NCBI GenBank assembly: GCA_964514385.1
Contig: CAZEQJ010000017.1
Coordinates: 1 to 63,559 of the forward strand
Direction: 5' to 3'
DNA length: 63,559 nucleotides
Source of the DNA: CAZEQJ01 sp964514385
Lineage (GTDB): Bacteria > Bacteroidota > Bacteroidia > Cytophagales > Cyclobacteriaceae
Part shown: positions 8,507 to 17,350 of the stretch, in pieces
How positions within the stretch are numbered: position 1 is the first letter of the stretch
Layout: each line of letters begins with the position of its first letter
Translations under genes and position numbers: made by a program
The notes under the pieces: generated by a model
Databases searched by the model: none
What the model saw: only the letters and a program-made list of their open reading frames with translations
What the model was told of the DNA's origin: nothing

Positions 8507-8661
8507 GCGGTCAGGTCGGTAAGCTCATAATCAAAGTATTTGAAGTTGCATGTTGCCCTGTTAGTATCAGTTTCCTGAATATTTAACTATTTTATTACAT
8601 ACATCATATTCCGATTTGGAATAAAAATAAAGAAATTTGCACTTTGTTTAGGTTTGCCATC

Positions 8662-11016
8662 ATGATGAAACAAGCAGGTGTATTTTTACGGCAGCAAAAG
8701 AAAACCCTATTTCAGGTTATTTCGGGGCTGTTCTTTATCGGGTTGGCCATATATTTTATTAGTCAGCAGCATACAGAAATTGAGCAGGTTAAGGGTGCGT
8801 TGATCAAGGCCGATCCTCTCTGGATTGCCTCCGGCTTCTTCCTTATTCTGGTGTTCATACTGGTACAAGGGCTGATGTATGTGTATAGCTTCAAAGCCAT
8901 TCAACAAAAGATCGGCCTTCAGACAGGAGTGTCGCTGTATCTGAAGCGCAACCTAGTGAGTGTGTTTTTACCGGCTGGCATGCTTACCAATATGGCATTT
9001 TTCAATCGGGAGGTGGAGAAAAGGGAAAATGTAACCCGAAGTCAGATTTACTTTGCATCGTCTATATTTTCACTGTGTTCTATCGGCACCGGTATTTTAC
9101 TCGGTGTTCCGGCACTCGTATGGCTTTACCTGAAAAGCAGCCTGAGTAACGATATTATTTACGGATTTGCGCTTTCCATGGTGCTTTTGCTGTTGTTGGT
9201 TTATGTCATCCTTAGTATTACCAGAAAAGGAAGGGTATATAAGATGATTACACAAAGGTTTCCTTCCCTGGTCAGGCTAATACAGGATCTCAGAAGCCAG
9301 CCCTTTCGCCAGTATTATTTCTGGATGGTCATATTGCTTTCACTGGTCATTGAAGTCATAGGCATTGCACATCTGTATTTTGCAGTAGAAGCAGTAGGGG
9401 GGCAGGCAACATTAGCCATGTCCGTTATCGGATTTAGTATTGTCGTACTGATATTATCCAGCTCACCTTTCCTTCGGGGTATCGGAGCTATAGAAGTAGC
9501 ATTGGGCTATGTCCTTACGTTATTTGGACTCAGTGCCACATTAGCCATAACATCTGCATTTATTTTCCGGTTTTTTCAGTTCTGGGGTGTTCTTCTGTCC
9601 GGATTGCTGGCCTTTATTCCAGCCCGAAACCAGGTGGTGCGATTACTTCCGGCTATATTACTGTTTGGGCTGGGTATTGTAAATGTGCTCTCTGCTGTAA
9701 GCCCCTCACTCTTCAATGGCACATCATTTCTGCCGGAACTGCTACATTTGAGAGGTATCGATGCTGCACAACTCTTAATACTTGTAGCCGGGTTCATTAT
9801 TCTGGCCATATCCATACTACTCGCCAGAGGCCTTCGCCATGCATGGATATGGGCAATCAGCCTGAGTGTATTTTCCATTTTTGTTCATTTTAAAAACGGG
9901 GTCACCAACTGGGAAGAGGCATCCCTCGCCGGCCTGGTGTTTTTCACTCTGATATATCAAAAGGATCATTTTCTTCCAGCAAAAGGTCAAAAATTTAGTA
10001 ATAATCTGCTGGCTAGCTTGGTAAGTCCCGTTGAGATAGCATCCCCGGTTGAAAATGATTTTAAGGAAGCGCGTGCGCTTGTAAGAAAATATGGGAGGTC
10101 TAATCTTGATTCGTATCTGACTTACCGTGATAAGCAGCTATGGTTTAGTGATGATCGTGAAGCATTTATTTCCTTCAAAACGACCAATACGTTTGCCCTC
10201 GTTCTGGAAAACCCGGTATGTAAGCATCCGGATGAGATGGACGTTCATATCCGTAACTTTGATGCCTATGTTCGCAGCACAGGTCGTAAGGTCGCGTATT
10301 ACAGGGTACCTGAAGCCAGCTATAAAACGTACAGATCGCTTGGAAAAAAACTCCTTCCTATCGGGCTCGAAGCTACCGTAGACCTTACCACATTCACTAT
10401 GGCGGGAAAGGAAAGGGCTTCCATTCGTTATAATATCAATAAATTAAAGCGCTCCGGCTATATTTTCTCTGTACTTCAACCGCCGTATACTTCCGAATTT
10501 ATGGATCAGCTTAAATCAGTAAGCGATGAATGGCTCGAAAGCATGAACCGAAAGGAGTTGCTATTCTCTCAGGGTATGTTTGATCCGGAAATACTTGCGC
10601 ACCACACGATTTTCACAATGCAAGACGAAAATGGAAGTATTATTGGTTTTATCAATCAGGTAGAAGATGGTATTGAAGGCGAAGCAAGCTTTGACCTGAT
10701 GAGAAAAACGGCCGATGCACCGCGTGGTACGATGGAATTCCTATTTGTTCATATGTTTAAATATCTGAAGGAGCAGGGCTTTTCCACCTGTGACCTTGGT
10801 CTTGTACCGCTTGCCGGCATTGACCAGCCAGGCAATTTACAGGAAAGGGCGATACGTCATGCCTATCATAAAATGAAAAAATTCAGTCATTTCAGGTCGT
10901 TGCACAGCTTTAAAAACAAGTTTAATCCTCATTGGGAAGTAAAATACCTGGCGTACGATGCTTCAGTTGACCTGGTGTACCTCCCATTGGCACTTGAAAA
11001 GGTGATGAAAGCCTGA
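8662..11016 (+). CDS. mprF: MprF-like bifunctional flippase / aminoacyl-lipid synthase
   Basis: The protein has two parts. The N-terminal two-thirds carries about 12-14 hydrophobic helices of the UPF0104/flippase type (for example residues 14-35, 50-75 and onward). The C-terminal part (about residue 450 to the end) is a soluble DUF2156 acyltransferase-like domain with RASIRYNINKLKRSGY and a final FRSLHSFKNKFNPHWEVKYL, as in MprF. MprF enzymes move an amino acid from tRNA to a membrane lipid and flip the product, lowering negative surface charge and giving resistance to cationic peptides. In Bacteroidota the lipid acceptor may not be phosphatidylglycerol, so the substrate is uncertain. I use ATG 8662; the frame extends to a TTG at 8644. 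It is divergent from katG. Confidence 0.85.
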   Translation: MMKQAGVFLRQQKKTLFQVISGLFFIGLAIYFISQQHTEIEQVKGALIKADPLWIASGFFLILVFILVQGLMYVYSFKAIQQKIGLQTGVSLYLKRNLVSVFLPAGMLTNMAFFNREVEKRENVTRSQIYFASSIFSLCSIGTGILLGVPALVWLYLKSSLSNDIIYGFALSMVLLLLLVYVILSITRKGRVYKMITQRFPSLVRLIQDLRSQPFRQYYFWMVILLSLVIEVIGIAHLYFAVEAVGGQATLAMSVIGFSIVVLILSSSPFLRGIGAIEVALGYVLTLFGLSATLAITSAFIFRFFQFWGVLLSGLLAFIPARNQVVRLLPAILLFGLGIVNVLSAVSPSLFNGTSFLPELLHLRGIDAAQLLILVAGFIILAISILLARGLRHAWIWAISLSVFSIFVHFKNGVTNWEEASLAGLVFFTLIYQKDHFLPAKGQKFSNNLLASLVSPVEIASPVENDFKEARALVRKYGRSNLDSYLTYRDKQLWFSDDREAFISFKTTNTFALVLENPVCKHPDEMDVHIRNFDAYVRSTGRKVAYYRVPEASYKTYRSLGKKLLPIGLEATVDLTTFTMAGKERASIRYNINKLKRSGYIFSVLQPPYTSEFMDQLKSVSDEWLESMNRKELLFSQGMFDPEILAHHTIFTMQDENGSIIGFINQVEDGIEGEASFDLMRKTADAPRGTMEFLFVHMFKYLKEQGFSTCDLGLVPLAGIDQPGNLQERAIRHAYHKMKKFSHFRSLHSFKNKFNPHWEVKYLAYDASVDLVYLPLALEKVMKA

Positions 11017-11225
11017 TTTGCATCTTCACATCTCCATGTCCCGCATTGTTTGATCCCGATCATAATAAATGGGTGTAAAATCGCAATCCGGATAGCCGGA
11101 TACTAAATTTATATAAAACTGTTTTGAGCTGTGGTGCTACTGAAGTATGTTTATATTTGATAACATAGTGGCTAAGCTATTCGGGTGATTTCTGAATTGA
11201 GCCTGGCGCTTAAAATACTCGGTAC

Positions 11226-11648
11226 ATGAAATGGGAATTTTCTACAGCACAACGCATACGAACAGCAATAGGCCTTGTTGTCGTCTTTTTACTTATCCTC
11301 TCCACAAATCTAATCGACAGGAACCATTTTGACGTCATTACCAATAGCCTGACCTCTGTCTACAATGACCGTCTGGTAGCGAAAAGTCATCTTTACAACA
11401 TATCAAGACAACTGCAGCAAAAGCAAATGATGGCGGTAAATAATACCGGATCCGTCGGCCGCAATGAGCAGGCAAATGACTCCATTCGTGTTTTGATCGG
11501 AAAGTATGCCAATACACAGCTGATAGAAAAAGAAGCCCGCATATTTGAGATGTTTCAGGAAAACATGGTCGATCTTCTCGAATATGAAAACAGTTACCTT
11601 GAGGAAGGAGTGAAAATGGTGCCACCAGCTGAAAACACGGCGATCTAA
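11226..11648 (+). CDS. Four-helix-bundle (MCP-type) membrane sensor domain protein, cut by in-frame TAA
   Basis: The product has a membrane helix at residues 14-28 and then long amphipathic helices (TSVYNDRLVAKSHLYNISRQ and onward) typical of the 4HB_MCP ligand-binding domain of chemoreceptors. Translation stops at a TAA (11646-11648) in codon 141. The same frame stays open for another 61 codons and encodes the missing fourth helix and the second membrane segment. The intact form would be a protein of about 202 residues with two membrane segments and no signalling domain. As it stands the fragment would be released at its C-terminal side and is probably non-functional unless the stop is read through. 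Confidence 0.7.
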   Translation: MKWEFSTAQRIRTAIGLVVVFLLILSTNLIDRNHFDVITNSLTSVYNDRLVAKSHLYNISRQLQQKQMMAVNNTGSVGRNEQANDSIRVLIGKYANTQLIEKEARIFEMFQENMVDLLEYENSYLEEGVKMVPPAENTAI

Positions 11649-11834
11649 TACGACAGGATTTTCAAAAATCTGGATCAGTTATCGGCTATACAGATAGGTG
11701 AGGGCCGGCGTGAAGTACTGGTGACAAATAAATCCATTGAAAGAAGCAATTTTATTTCAACAATAGAGATAGGTGCCCTTATCGTGATCGGGTTGTTCCT
11801 TCAGGTATTGATCTTTATCCGCCCATGGAAATAA
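11649..11834 (+). pseudogene. Downstream remainder of the four-helix-bundle gene
   Basis: This continues codon for codon after the TAA at 11646. It encodes YDRIFKNLDQLSAIQIGEG, the conserved last helix of the 4HB domain, then a membrane segment (TIEIGALIVIGLFLQVLIF), and ends at TAA 11832-11834. TAA differs from the Gln codon CAA by one base, and Gln would fit the helix. No deletion or frameshift is present, so the lesion is either very young, a base-call error, or a read-through site. Confidence 0.65.
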
Positions 11835-11847
11835 AAAGCATAATAAA

Positions 11848-11876
11848 CAAAAAAGGCAGCCTAATATAAGCTGCCT
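11848..11876 (-). terminator. Terminator of the cold-shock gene
   Basis: AGGCAGC (11854-11860) and GCTGCCT (11870-11876) form a 7-bp GC-rich stem. On the minus strand it is followed by a run of T (complement of 11848-11854). It begins 22 bases past the csp stop. Confidence 0.75.
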
Positions 11877-11897
11877 CTTCAATACTGGTATTATAAG

Positions 11898-12092
11898 TTA
11901 GTCAATAACTTCTACGTTGATGGCATTTAAGCCTTTTCTGCCCATTTCCTCATCGTATTTCACACGATCATTCTCCCTTATCTCATCGATAAGACCACTC
12001 TGATGAACAAAAATTTCCTTACCTGACTCTGAGGGTACAATAAATCCAAAACCTTTGGAATTATTAAAGAACTTTACGGTTCCTTCTTTCAT
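11898..12092 (-). CDS. Cold-shock domain protein (CspA family)
   Basis: A 64-residue single-domain RNA/DNA-binding protein. RNP1 is visible as GFGFI (in NNSKGFGFIVP) and RNP2 as IFVHQ, and the frame ends VEVID. I start at the internal ATG (12092, MKEGTVKFF), the universal Csp start, and not at the upstream in-frame ATG that would add 25 unrelated residues. The AT-rich stretch upstream is then a long 5' leader, as is usual for cold-shock mRNAs. Role: single-strand nucleic-acid chaperone; whether cold-induced is unknown. Confidence 0.93.
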   Translation of the reverse strand: MKEGTVKFFNNSKGFGFIVPSESGKEIFVHQSGLIDEIRENDRVKYDEEMGRKGLNAINVEVID

Positions 12093-12434
12093 AATTATAT
12101 TATTTATTAAATTGTTATTAAGTGACGATTTGTTTAGCTGTCGGGCTATTTTTGAAAATATATTCATTGTTTTTTAGCACAAACCCTTAAGGTCGGCCTT
12201 ATTACTGTAGTTTCTCTACACAACATTTGTGAGAGTTGAAAAAAGGTGACTATTACAGGATTGGATTAATTAAAAAGAAAGGGATCTTATTGTATTAACT
12301 TTTTCCGGTAAAAACTACCATCTTCATTATGTGTCAAAGGTAGTATAATTATTTATCAAAGCCATAGAAAACAAATAATACTTTCAAATCAGTATTATTT
12401 TTGGTTTTCCCACCTCTTTTCTTAGATTGTATAG
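12093..12434. other. Divergent intergenic region: csp leader and racemase promoter
   Basis: No gene is seen. The left part is the presumed long csp leader. The right part contains TATTTTTG (12396-12403), a match to the Bacteroidota minus-7 consensus TAnnTTTG, about 30 bases before the racemase start. I could not find a convincing minus-33 TTTG at the right distance. Confidence 0.4.
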
Positions 12435-13124
12435 ATGAGAAAATTAGGAATGATAGGTGGTACCTCATGGTTTTCTACCCTTGAGTACTATAAACTAATA
12501 AATACACATGTTAACCGGCTTGCGGGCACTAAATCAAACCCTGAGCTTATTCTTTACAGTATAAATGTAGAAATAATGCGAAGGCAGGAACGTGATGAAA
12601 TAAATGAAAAATACCTGGAGGTATCCAATATCCTGAAAAATGCCGGGGCAGAGGGCATTATCATTTGTGCCAATACACCTCATATGACCTATGACTACAT
12701 ACAACCTAAAATTGACATTCCCATACTGCACATCGCCGATGCAATAGGAAGAGAAGCACAACGGCTGGGGCTGAGTAATCTGGGATTACTGGGTACCATG
12801 CCAACCATGAAGTCAGGTTTTATCGTAGACAAGCTGAAAAATGATTTTAATATTGATACTCTCATTCCGGCGGAAGATGATCTGCAAAAGACGCATGATT
12901 ACATCGCAGATGAACTTACACAAGGCGTTTTTTCTTACGATGCCAAGGAATTTTATCTTAGTGTGATGGATAGATTAGCTTCAAATGGTGCCGATGGCAT
13001 TATCCTGGGATGCACGGAGCTGCCGATTTTATTGAAAGAGGTCTCTCACCGATTGCCTTATCTGTCCACCACACAGCTCCATGTCGACTATGCAGTTGAG
13101 TTTATTATGCAGGGTGTTAATTGA
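12435..13124 (+). CDS. Aspartate/glutamate racemase family amino-acid racemase
   Basis: A cofactor-independent racemase of the Asp/Glu/hydantoin family. Both catalytic cysteines are in their standard motifs: C78 in IICANTPH and C193 in ILGCTELPIL. The N-terminus MRKLGMIGGTSWFST is the typical substrate-loop start of the YgeA/RacD group. Length (229) is normal. These enzymes interconvert L- and D-aspartate, or broader amino acids in YgeA-like members; the exact substrate is not predictable here. It is a single-gene unit next to the divergent csp gene. Confidence 0.9.
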   Translation: MRKLGMIGGTSWFSTLEYYKLINTHVNRLAGTKSNPELILYSINVEIMRRQERDEINEKYLEVSNILKNAGAEGIIICANTPHMTYDYIQPKIDIPILHIADAIGREAQRLGLSNLGLLGTMPTMKSGFIVDKLKNDFNIDTLIPAEDDLQKTHDYIADELTQGVFSYDAKEFYLSVMDRLASNGADGIILGCTELPILLKEVSHRLPYLSTTQLHVDYAVEFIMQGVN

Positions 13125-13246
13125 TATCCGGTGTAATGATTCATAATTCCTGGCCCGGTAGAGTAAAACTGTCGCGGTGGCTACATTAGACATGATTCTG
13201 TTACATAAAATTTCTGTATTTGCTTTGCCGCAATCATTTTTGACAT

Positions 13247-14152
13247 ATGAGAATAAAATGGAACCTCATGTCAATGATAATGATTGCCGGCTGCGTCGGG
13301 GTTGATATATTACCTGATAACTGGTTTTCTATTCATGTGGACGTGGATCGACGCGTTGTGGTAGCAGGGCAGGAGGTAAAAGTTTCCACATTTTTAGTTA
13401 ATAATTTCGGTGATTCTGTTCAGATTCCGGATATAAAGATTACCCTTTCAGATCCGCTCATAGCGGCTTTCGATAATGGGGTTATCACTACATTTTATCC
13501 CGGTGACCTTACCATTTATGCACAATTTGATTCACTTATTGCAGAAAATACCATCCGCATTGTGGAGGAAAACCAGACAGGCTTGGCCTTTATTGCATTA
13601 TCTGCTTCCAAAAACCATATTATGATTGGTGAGTCGTTGAATATTGTTGCTGCCGCATATGATTTTGATAACGAGTTGATAGATACTGCTGAATTTAACT
13701 GGAACGTTGATGACACTTCTATTGCTACCATATCCGAATCCGGAATTTTAACCGGGCAGGGTAATGGAATGACCAGCGTTACCGCTGAGGTTGCCGGGGT
13801 GATGAGCATGCCCTTAATCATAACGGTTGGCGATCTGGAGGAAAGGTCAGGCACGTTTACAGGCAAAAACGGATATAGTGTTTCAGGTGATGTGACAGTT
13901 CGCGATGATGGTGATTTCCGCGTGCTGCAACTGGAATCAAGCTTTAGTGCCCAGAACGGGCCAGGCTTATACATTTACCTGACTAATACACCCGAAAATC
14001 CTACCACAGGGATTGAAGTAGGAAAATTACGCAGCAATATGGGGGCTGATGCTTATCCGCTACCTCCGGCAATAGGGCTTGATGCCTTTGATTATGTCAT
14101 TATCCATTGTAAACCGTTCAACATTCCTTTTGGTGAAGCACAACTTAATTAA
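13247..14152 (+). CDS. Lipoprotein with Big-2-like and DM13 domains
   Basis: The N-terminus (MRIKWNLMSMIMIAGC) is a lipoprotein signal with lipobox IAGC (Cys16). Residues about 120-200 form a bacterial Ig-like (Big-2) domain, with FNWNVDDTSIATISESGILTG cut across its core. Residues about 205-301 match the DM13 domain: RSGTFTGKNGYSVSGDV, GPGLYIYLTN, the YPLPP element and FDYVIIHCKPFNIPFGEAQL. DM13 is thought to bind haem or metal and act in redox chemistry; its conserved Cys is present in IIHCK. The next gene, an outer-membrane barrel, overlaps its last 20 bases, so they are likely co-translated and may work together in the envelope. Confidence 0.8.
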   Translation: MRIKWNLMSMIMIAGCVGVDILPDNWFSIHVDVDRRVVVAGQEVKVSTFLVNNFGDSVQIPDIKITLSDPLIAAFDNGVITTFYPGDLTIYAQFDSLIAENTIRIVEENQTGLAFIALSASKNHIMIGESLNIVAAAYDFDNELIDTAEFNWNVDDTSIATISESGILTGQGNGMTSVTAEVAGVMSMPLIITVGDLEERSGTFTGKNGYSVSGDVTVRDDGDFRVLQLESSFSAQNGPGLYIYLTNTPENPTTGIEVGKLRSNMGADAYPLPPAIGLDAFDYVIIHCKPFNIPFGEAQLN

Positions 14153-14777
14153 AATCTGCCTGATGATTTCGATGCCATTAATGGCAGGTGGAGGCTGGGT
14201 AAGCGATCCGGGCACAGGCTATATAAAGTTTAGGCAGCGGATGATCTATGGCGACCAGTTTTTTAACAGGGCAGGAATGGTCATCCCTATCAGGACGACT
14301 GGTGTTTATACTACCGGAATATACGGGGAAGCAGGTATTGCTGAAAACTGGGAAGTGATCATAGATATGCCCGTTTATTTCCGCATGACCCTGAATGAGG
14401 TTAGATTTGAATCAAGCGGGCGGATGGAGCCGGGTGATGCGTACAACGGTATTGGTGATCTTACGGTGGGTGTAAAAAGGCAGCTTTTTGCCCGGCAGTG
14501 GGTTGGTGCTGTTAGCTTATTTGCAGGTATGCCTACAGGAAATCCAACAGGTGGCCGTACAGGTCTGCTATCTTCTGGGGATGGCGAGTTTAACCAAATG
14601 GTACGCATCGACGTAGGGCGTTCACTCTATCCGTTACCGATGTACATTAACTTTTACGGTGCATTCAATCACAGGACGAAGGGTTTTTCAGAGGAGGTAT
14701 ATCTGGGTGGAGAAGCCGGCTATACAGGAAAAAGGGTAGGAGCTATACTACGCATTGATCGTTTATGGTCATTGTAG
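14133..14777 (+). CDS. Outer-membrane beta-barrel protein, cut by in-frame TAG
   Basis: The product is rich in alternating beta strands with aromatic girdles (YIKFRQRMIYGDQFF, GIGDLTVGVKRQLF, SLFAGMPTGNPTGG), typical of a barrel of the putative transporter/porin type. I place the start at GTG 14133, giving a lysine-bearing signal peptide (VKHNLIKICLMISMPLMAGGG); the frame can extend to a TTG at 14079 deep inside the upstream gene. A TAG at 14775-14777 stops the frame, but the last barrel strands continue in the same frame for 62 codons. Without them the barrel would lack its C-terminal strand, needed for BAM-dependent insertion. It probably pairs with the DM13 lipoprotein just upstream. Confidence 0.6.
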   Translation: MKHNLIKICLMISMPLMAGGGWVSDPGTGYIKFRQRMIYGDQFFNRAGMVIPIRTTGVYTTGIYGEAGIAENWEVIIDMPVYFRMTLNEVRFESSGRMEPGDAYNGIGDLTVGVKRQLFARQWVGAVSLFAGMPTGNPTGGRTGLLSSGDGEFNQMVRIDVGRSLYPLPMYINFYGAFNHRTKGFSEEVYLGGEAGYTGKRVGAILRIDRLWSL

Positions 14778-14966
14778 AACGGGGAAACTCCAGCTGTCGG
14801 AACGGGCATTTTTTCAAATAATCTGGAGTATTTCAGCTTTACAGTTGAAGGATATTATAAATGGAATGAAAAATCAGGGGTATCTGTTTCGGGTGCTGGT
14901 GCTTTTGGTGGCCGCAACATTCTGGCGGCACCAGCGCTGACAGCTGGTATATTTTACGATTTTTAA
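14778..14966 (+). pseudogene. Downstream remainder of the barrel gene
   Basis: Directly after the TAG the same frame reads NGETPAVGTGIFSNNLEYFS, then FTVEGYYKWNEKSGVSVSGA, and ends LTAGIFYDF-stop at 14964-14966. A terminal Phe is the hallmark of outer-membrane barrels, so the original C-terminus is here. TAG is one base from CAG (Gln) or AAG (Lys). The coding pattern is undamaged otherwise. Confidence 0.65.
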
Positions 14967-15014
14967 CGAGAAAAAGGAATATCATTTATTGGTGTCAAAA
15001 GCTTCAATAGAGGT

Positions 15015-17222
15015 CTATTTTGTTTGATTTCTTTTGAACTCAGCCATCGCAATTTTTACCTCCCCATAACTATATTCATCACCCAGTTTAGCTTTTATTT
15101 CCCCCAGCCCTGATGTTTGTGGCGTAATCAAGGAGAGAATATTTTGCAGTTTCTGCTCATCCATAAGCTCCCCGGCACTAATTTCACCTGTCTCCACATA
15201 ACGGCATAGATGACCTTCGATTGTGGAAGGAACGAAGCAACGTACCTGAGCAATTTCTTCTATTGACTTGCCTTCCTTAAACATGGTGTAGCTGACTTCC
15301 CTTGTTGGCGTTTTGTCTTTATTATTATTTTTCGGAGCAGATTTCGATGCTTTGGTCAACAGTTCGTGCACTTCAGCCTTGCCGGGCACCTTGCCCCGGG
15401 ATAAGGAGTCCACAAAAAGATGAGATCGCAGCAGCGCCAACCTTTTGTCTGACAGCATTTCCTTCAGCTCTTTCAGTTCTTTTCTATAGGTTTTGAGACG
15501 ATCCTTATCTTTTAGATTTTTATCATGCAACTCAATAGCATCTATAACCGATGAAATGATGCCCTCAAAATAGTCCTTTGCCTTGGTTACCCTTTCCGCC
15601 AGAAAAACCATATCCTGCTTTTGGTGAATGATACCTTTTATCTGCTGGTGGAAATCCCGTCCAATTTTGGCCAAGGGTACCAGGGTGTCCATGATTTCAT
15701 TAGTCCACGTGAGAAACTGCTGCTTTAAGGACCGGTTTTCCTGCTTATTGAACCCTGACAAGTGGCTTCGAAATTTGCTGATTTCTTCATCAAAACTAAA
15801 ATGGCGGTCGATGAGCTGCAATATAAAATCCATTCGGTCAGATGACAGCCTTAGTCTGAGATCGTCAAGTGACGATCGCGACCTGGCAAAGTCCTGCATC
15901 GATTCATTAATATCAAACCCTTCTACAGGTATTGGTGAAGACAGCACCAGGCCTTCAAGGGAGGTTAGTCGCGATAGAGCTACATACACCTGGCCCTGCG
16001 TAAAGGCATCTGACAGATCAAGAATAGCTTTTTCAAAAGTCAGCCCCTGGCTTTTATGTACTGTAACCGCCCATGCGAGTTTTAGCGGCAGATGCCTGAA
16101 GCTGCCCAGTACCTTTTCTTCAATTTCATTTGTTTCCTTGTCGAGTGTATATCGCTTATTTTCCCATGTATATTCAGGTACCGCCACTTCATCTCCATTA
16201 TCGAAGGCTACACATACCTCATCTTGTGATATGGTGGTAATAAAGCCAATTTTCCCATTAAAAAAGCGACCTTCACCGGAAGGGTCATTTTTGATGAACA
16301 TGACCTGAGCACCATGTTTGAGTATCAGCTTCTCAGCTACCGGGTATGCATTGTCAGGAAAATCACCCTCGACTTCTGCCGTAAAGGTATAGGATTTGCC
16401 TTCGAGTGCCTTTAAGCGCTCACCGTTAATCTGATCCGCTTTTCTATTATGGGTCGTCAGGTGGATGTAACCTTCGTAGGATGAAGTATCTATATCCGGC
16501 ATATAGTATTGGTTCAAAAAATCCAGATCATCATACGTCTGCTTGTTTTCCCTGAAGCGATTGAGTATTTCGATAAACCTGTTATCCTGCTGGCGAAAAA
16601 TCTTGCTCAATTCGACATGGATTAAGGATGCCTCAGCGAATACCTTTGCCTCAAAGAAATAAGTGGAAGGATAATAGTCGGCCAGCACATGCCATTCTTC
16701 ATCCCTTACAACGGGTGGCAGCTGTAAGAGGTCACCGATAAACAACATCTGGACACCGCCGAAAGGGATATTTCGCTGTTTTCGAAGGTGGCGAAGCATA
16801 TGATCGATACAATCCAGCAGGTCAGCGCGAAGCATACTCACTTCATCGATGATGAGCAGCTCCATCTCCTGAATAAGTTTCCGCTTCATCTTATTGAAAC
16901 GCAGATTTGAAAACAGGTTGTAAAGCGTTGTGAAGCGGCCATTTGACTCAGGTGGGAATGTTCTCTCCGGGATAAATGCACCAAAAGGAAGCTGAAGCAA
17001 TGAGTGAAGCGTTACCCCCTGCGCGTTGATTGCAGCTATACCGGTGGGAGCGGCGACAATGGTTTTCTTATACGTATTTTCTACAATATATCGGAGAAAT
17101 GTTGTCTTTCCTGTGCCTGCTTTTCCCGTTAGAAATATGTGGCGGTCGGTTGTATTTATAAAATCAGCAGTTAGCTGAGCTGTAGGTGTTAGCTGGTATT
17201 TCATGGTAGTTGCTGAGTTCAT
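15015..17222 (-). CDS. Pif1/RecD2-like helicase with C-terminal helix-turn-helix
   Basis: A superfamily 1B DNA helicase. Walker A is GKAGTGKTT (residues 33-41), Walker B is LIIDEVSM (near 125), and the C-terminal helicase motif is AWAVTVHKSQGLTF followed by QVYVALSRLTSLEGLVL. After about residue 450 there is a long helical linker. The C-terminal region (about 630-690) is a HTH_40-type domain (SYTMFKEGKSIEEIAQVRCF, ending at VETGEI), an arrangement common to Bacteroidota Pif1-like proteins. It likely unwinds DNA at stalled forks or G-quadruplexes, using ATP. ATG 17222 is used; MKYQLTP six codons on is an alternative. It is a stand-alone gene, divergent from sdhC. Confidence 0.88.
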   Translation of the reverse strand: MNSATTMKYQLTPTAQLTADFINTTDRHIFLTGKAGTGKTTFLRYIVENTYKKTIVAAPTGIAAINAQGVTLHSLLQLPFGAFIPERTFPPESNGRFTTLYNLFSNLRFNKMKRKLIQEMELLIIDEVSMLRADLLDCIDHMLRHLRKQRNIPFGGVQMLFIGDLLQLPPVVRDEEWHVLADYYPSTYFFEAKVFAEASLIHVELSKIFRQQDNRFIEILNRFRENKQTYDDLDFLNQYYMPDIDTSSYEGYIHLTTHNRKADQINGERLKALEGKSYTFTAEVEGDFPDNAYPVAEKLILKHGAQVMFIKNDPSGEGRFFNGKIGFITTISQDEVCVAFDNGDEVAVPEYTWENKRYTLDKETNEIEEKVLGSFRHLPLKLAWAVTVHKSQGLTFEKAILDLSDAFTQGQVYVALSRLTSLEGLVLSSPIPVEGFDINESMQDFARSRSSLDDLRLRLSSDRMDFILQLIDRHFSFDEEISKFRSHLSGFNKQENRSLKQQFLTWTNEIMDTLVPLAKIGRDFHQQIKGIIHQKQDMVFLAERVTKAKDYFEGIISSVIDAIELHDKNLKDKDRLKTYRKELKELKEMLSDKRLALLRSHLFVDSLSRGKVPGKAEVHELLTKASKSAPKNNNKDKTPTREVSYTMFKEGKSIEEIAQVRCFVPSTIEGHLCRYVETGEISAGELMDEQKLQNILSLITPQTSGLGEIKAKLGDEYSYGEVKIAMAEFKRNQTK

Positions 17223-17350
17223 GAAATAATGAAATTACGAAATATTTGAATTTAAAATAAATACCATAAAAAGACATTACTATATGCAGTTTGATATAAT
17301 CTGCAATAGTCACTTGTTTGTAATAGCTTACTTTTATAGTTTAGACTATT

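Noticed and set aside
15628..16308. 226-codon open frame antisense to the helicase
   Set aside because: Fully inside the helicase gene, low-complexity Ser/Arg product, no family resemblance.
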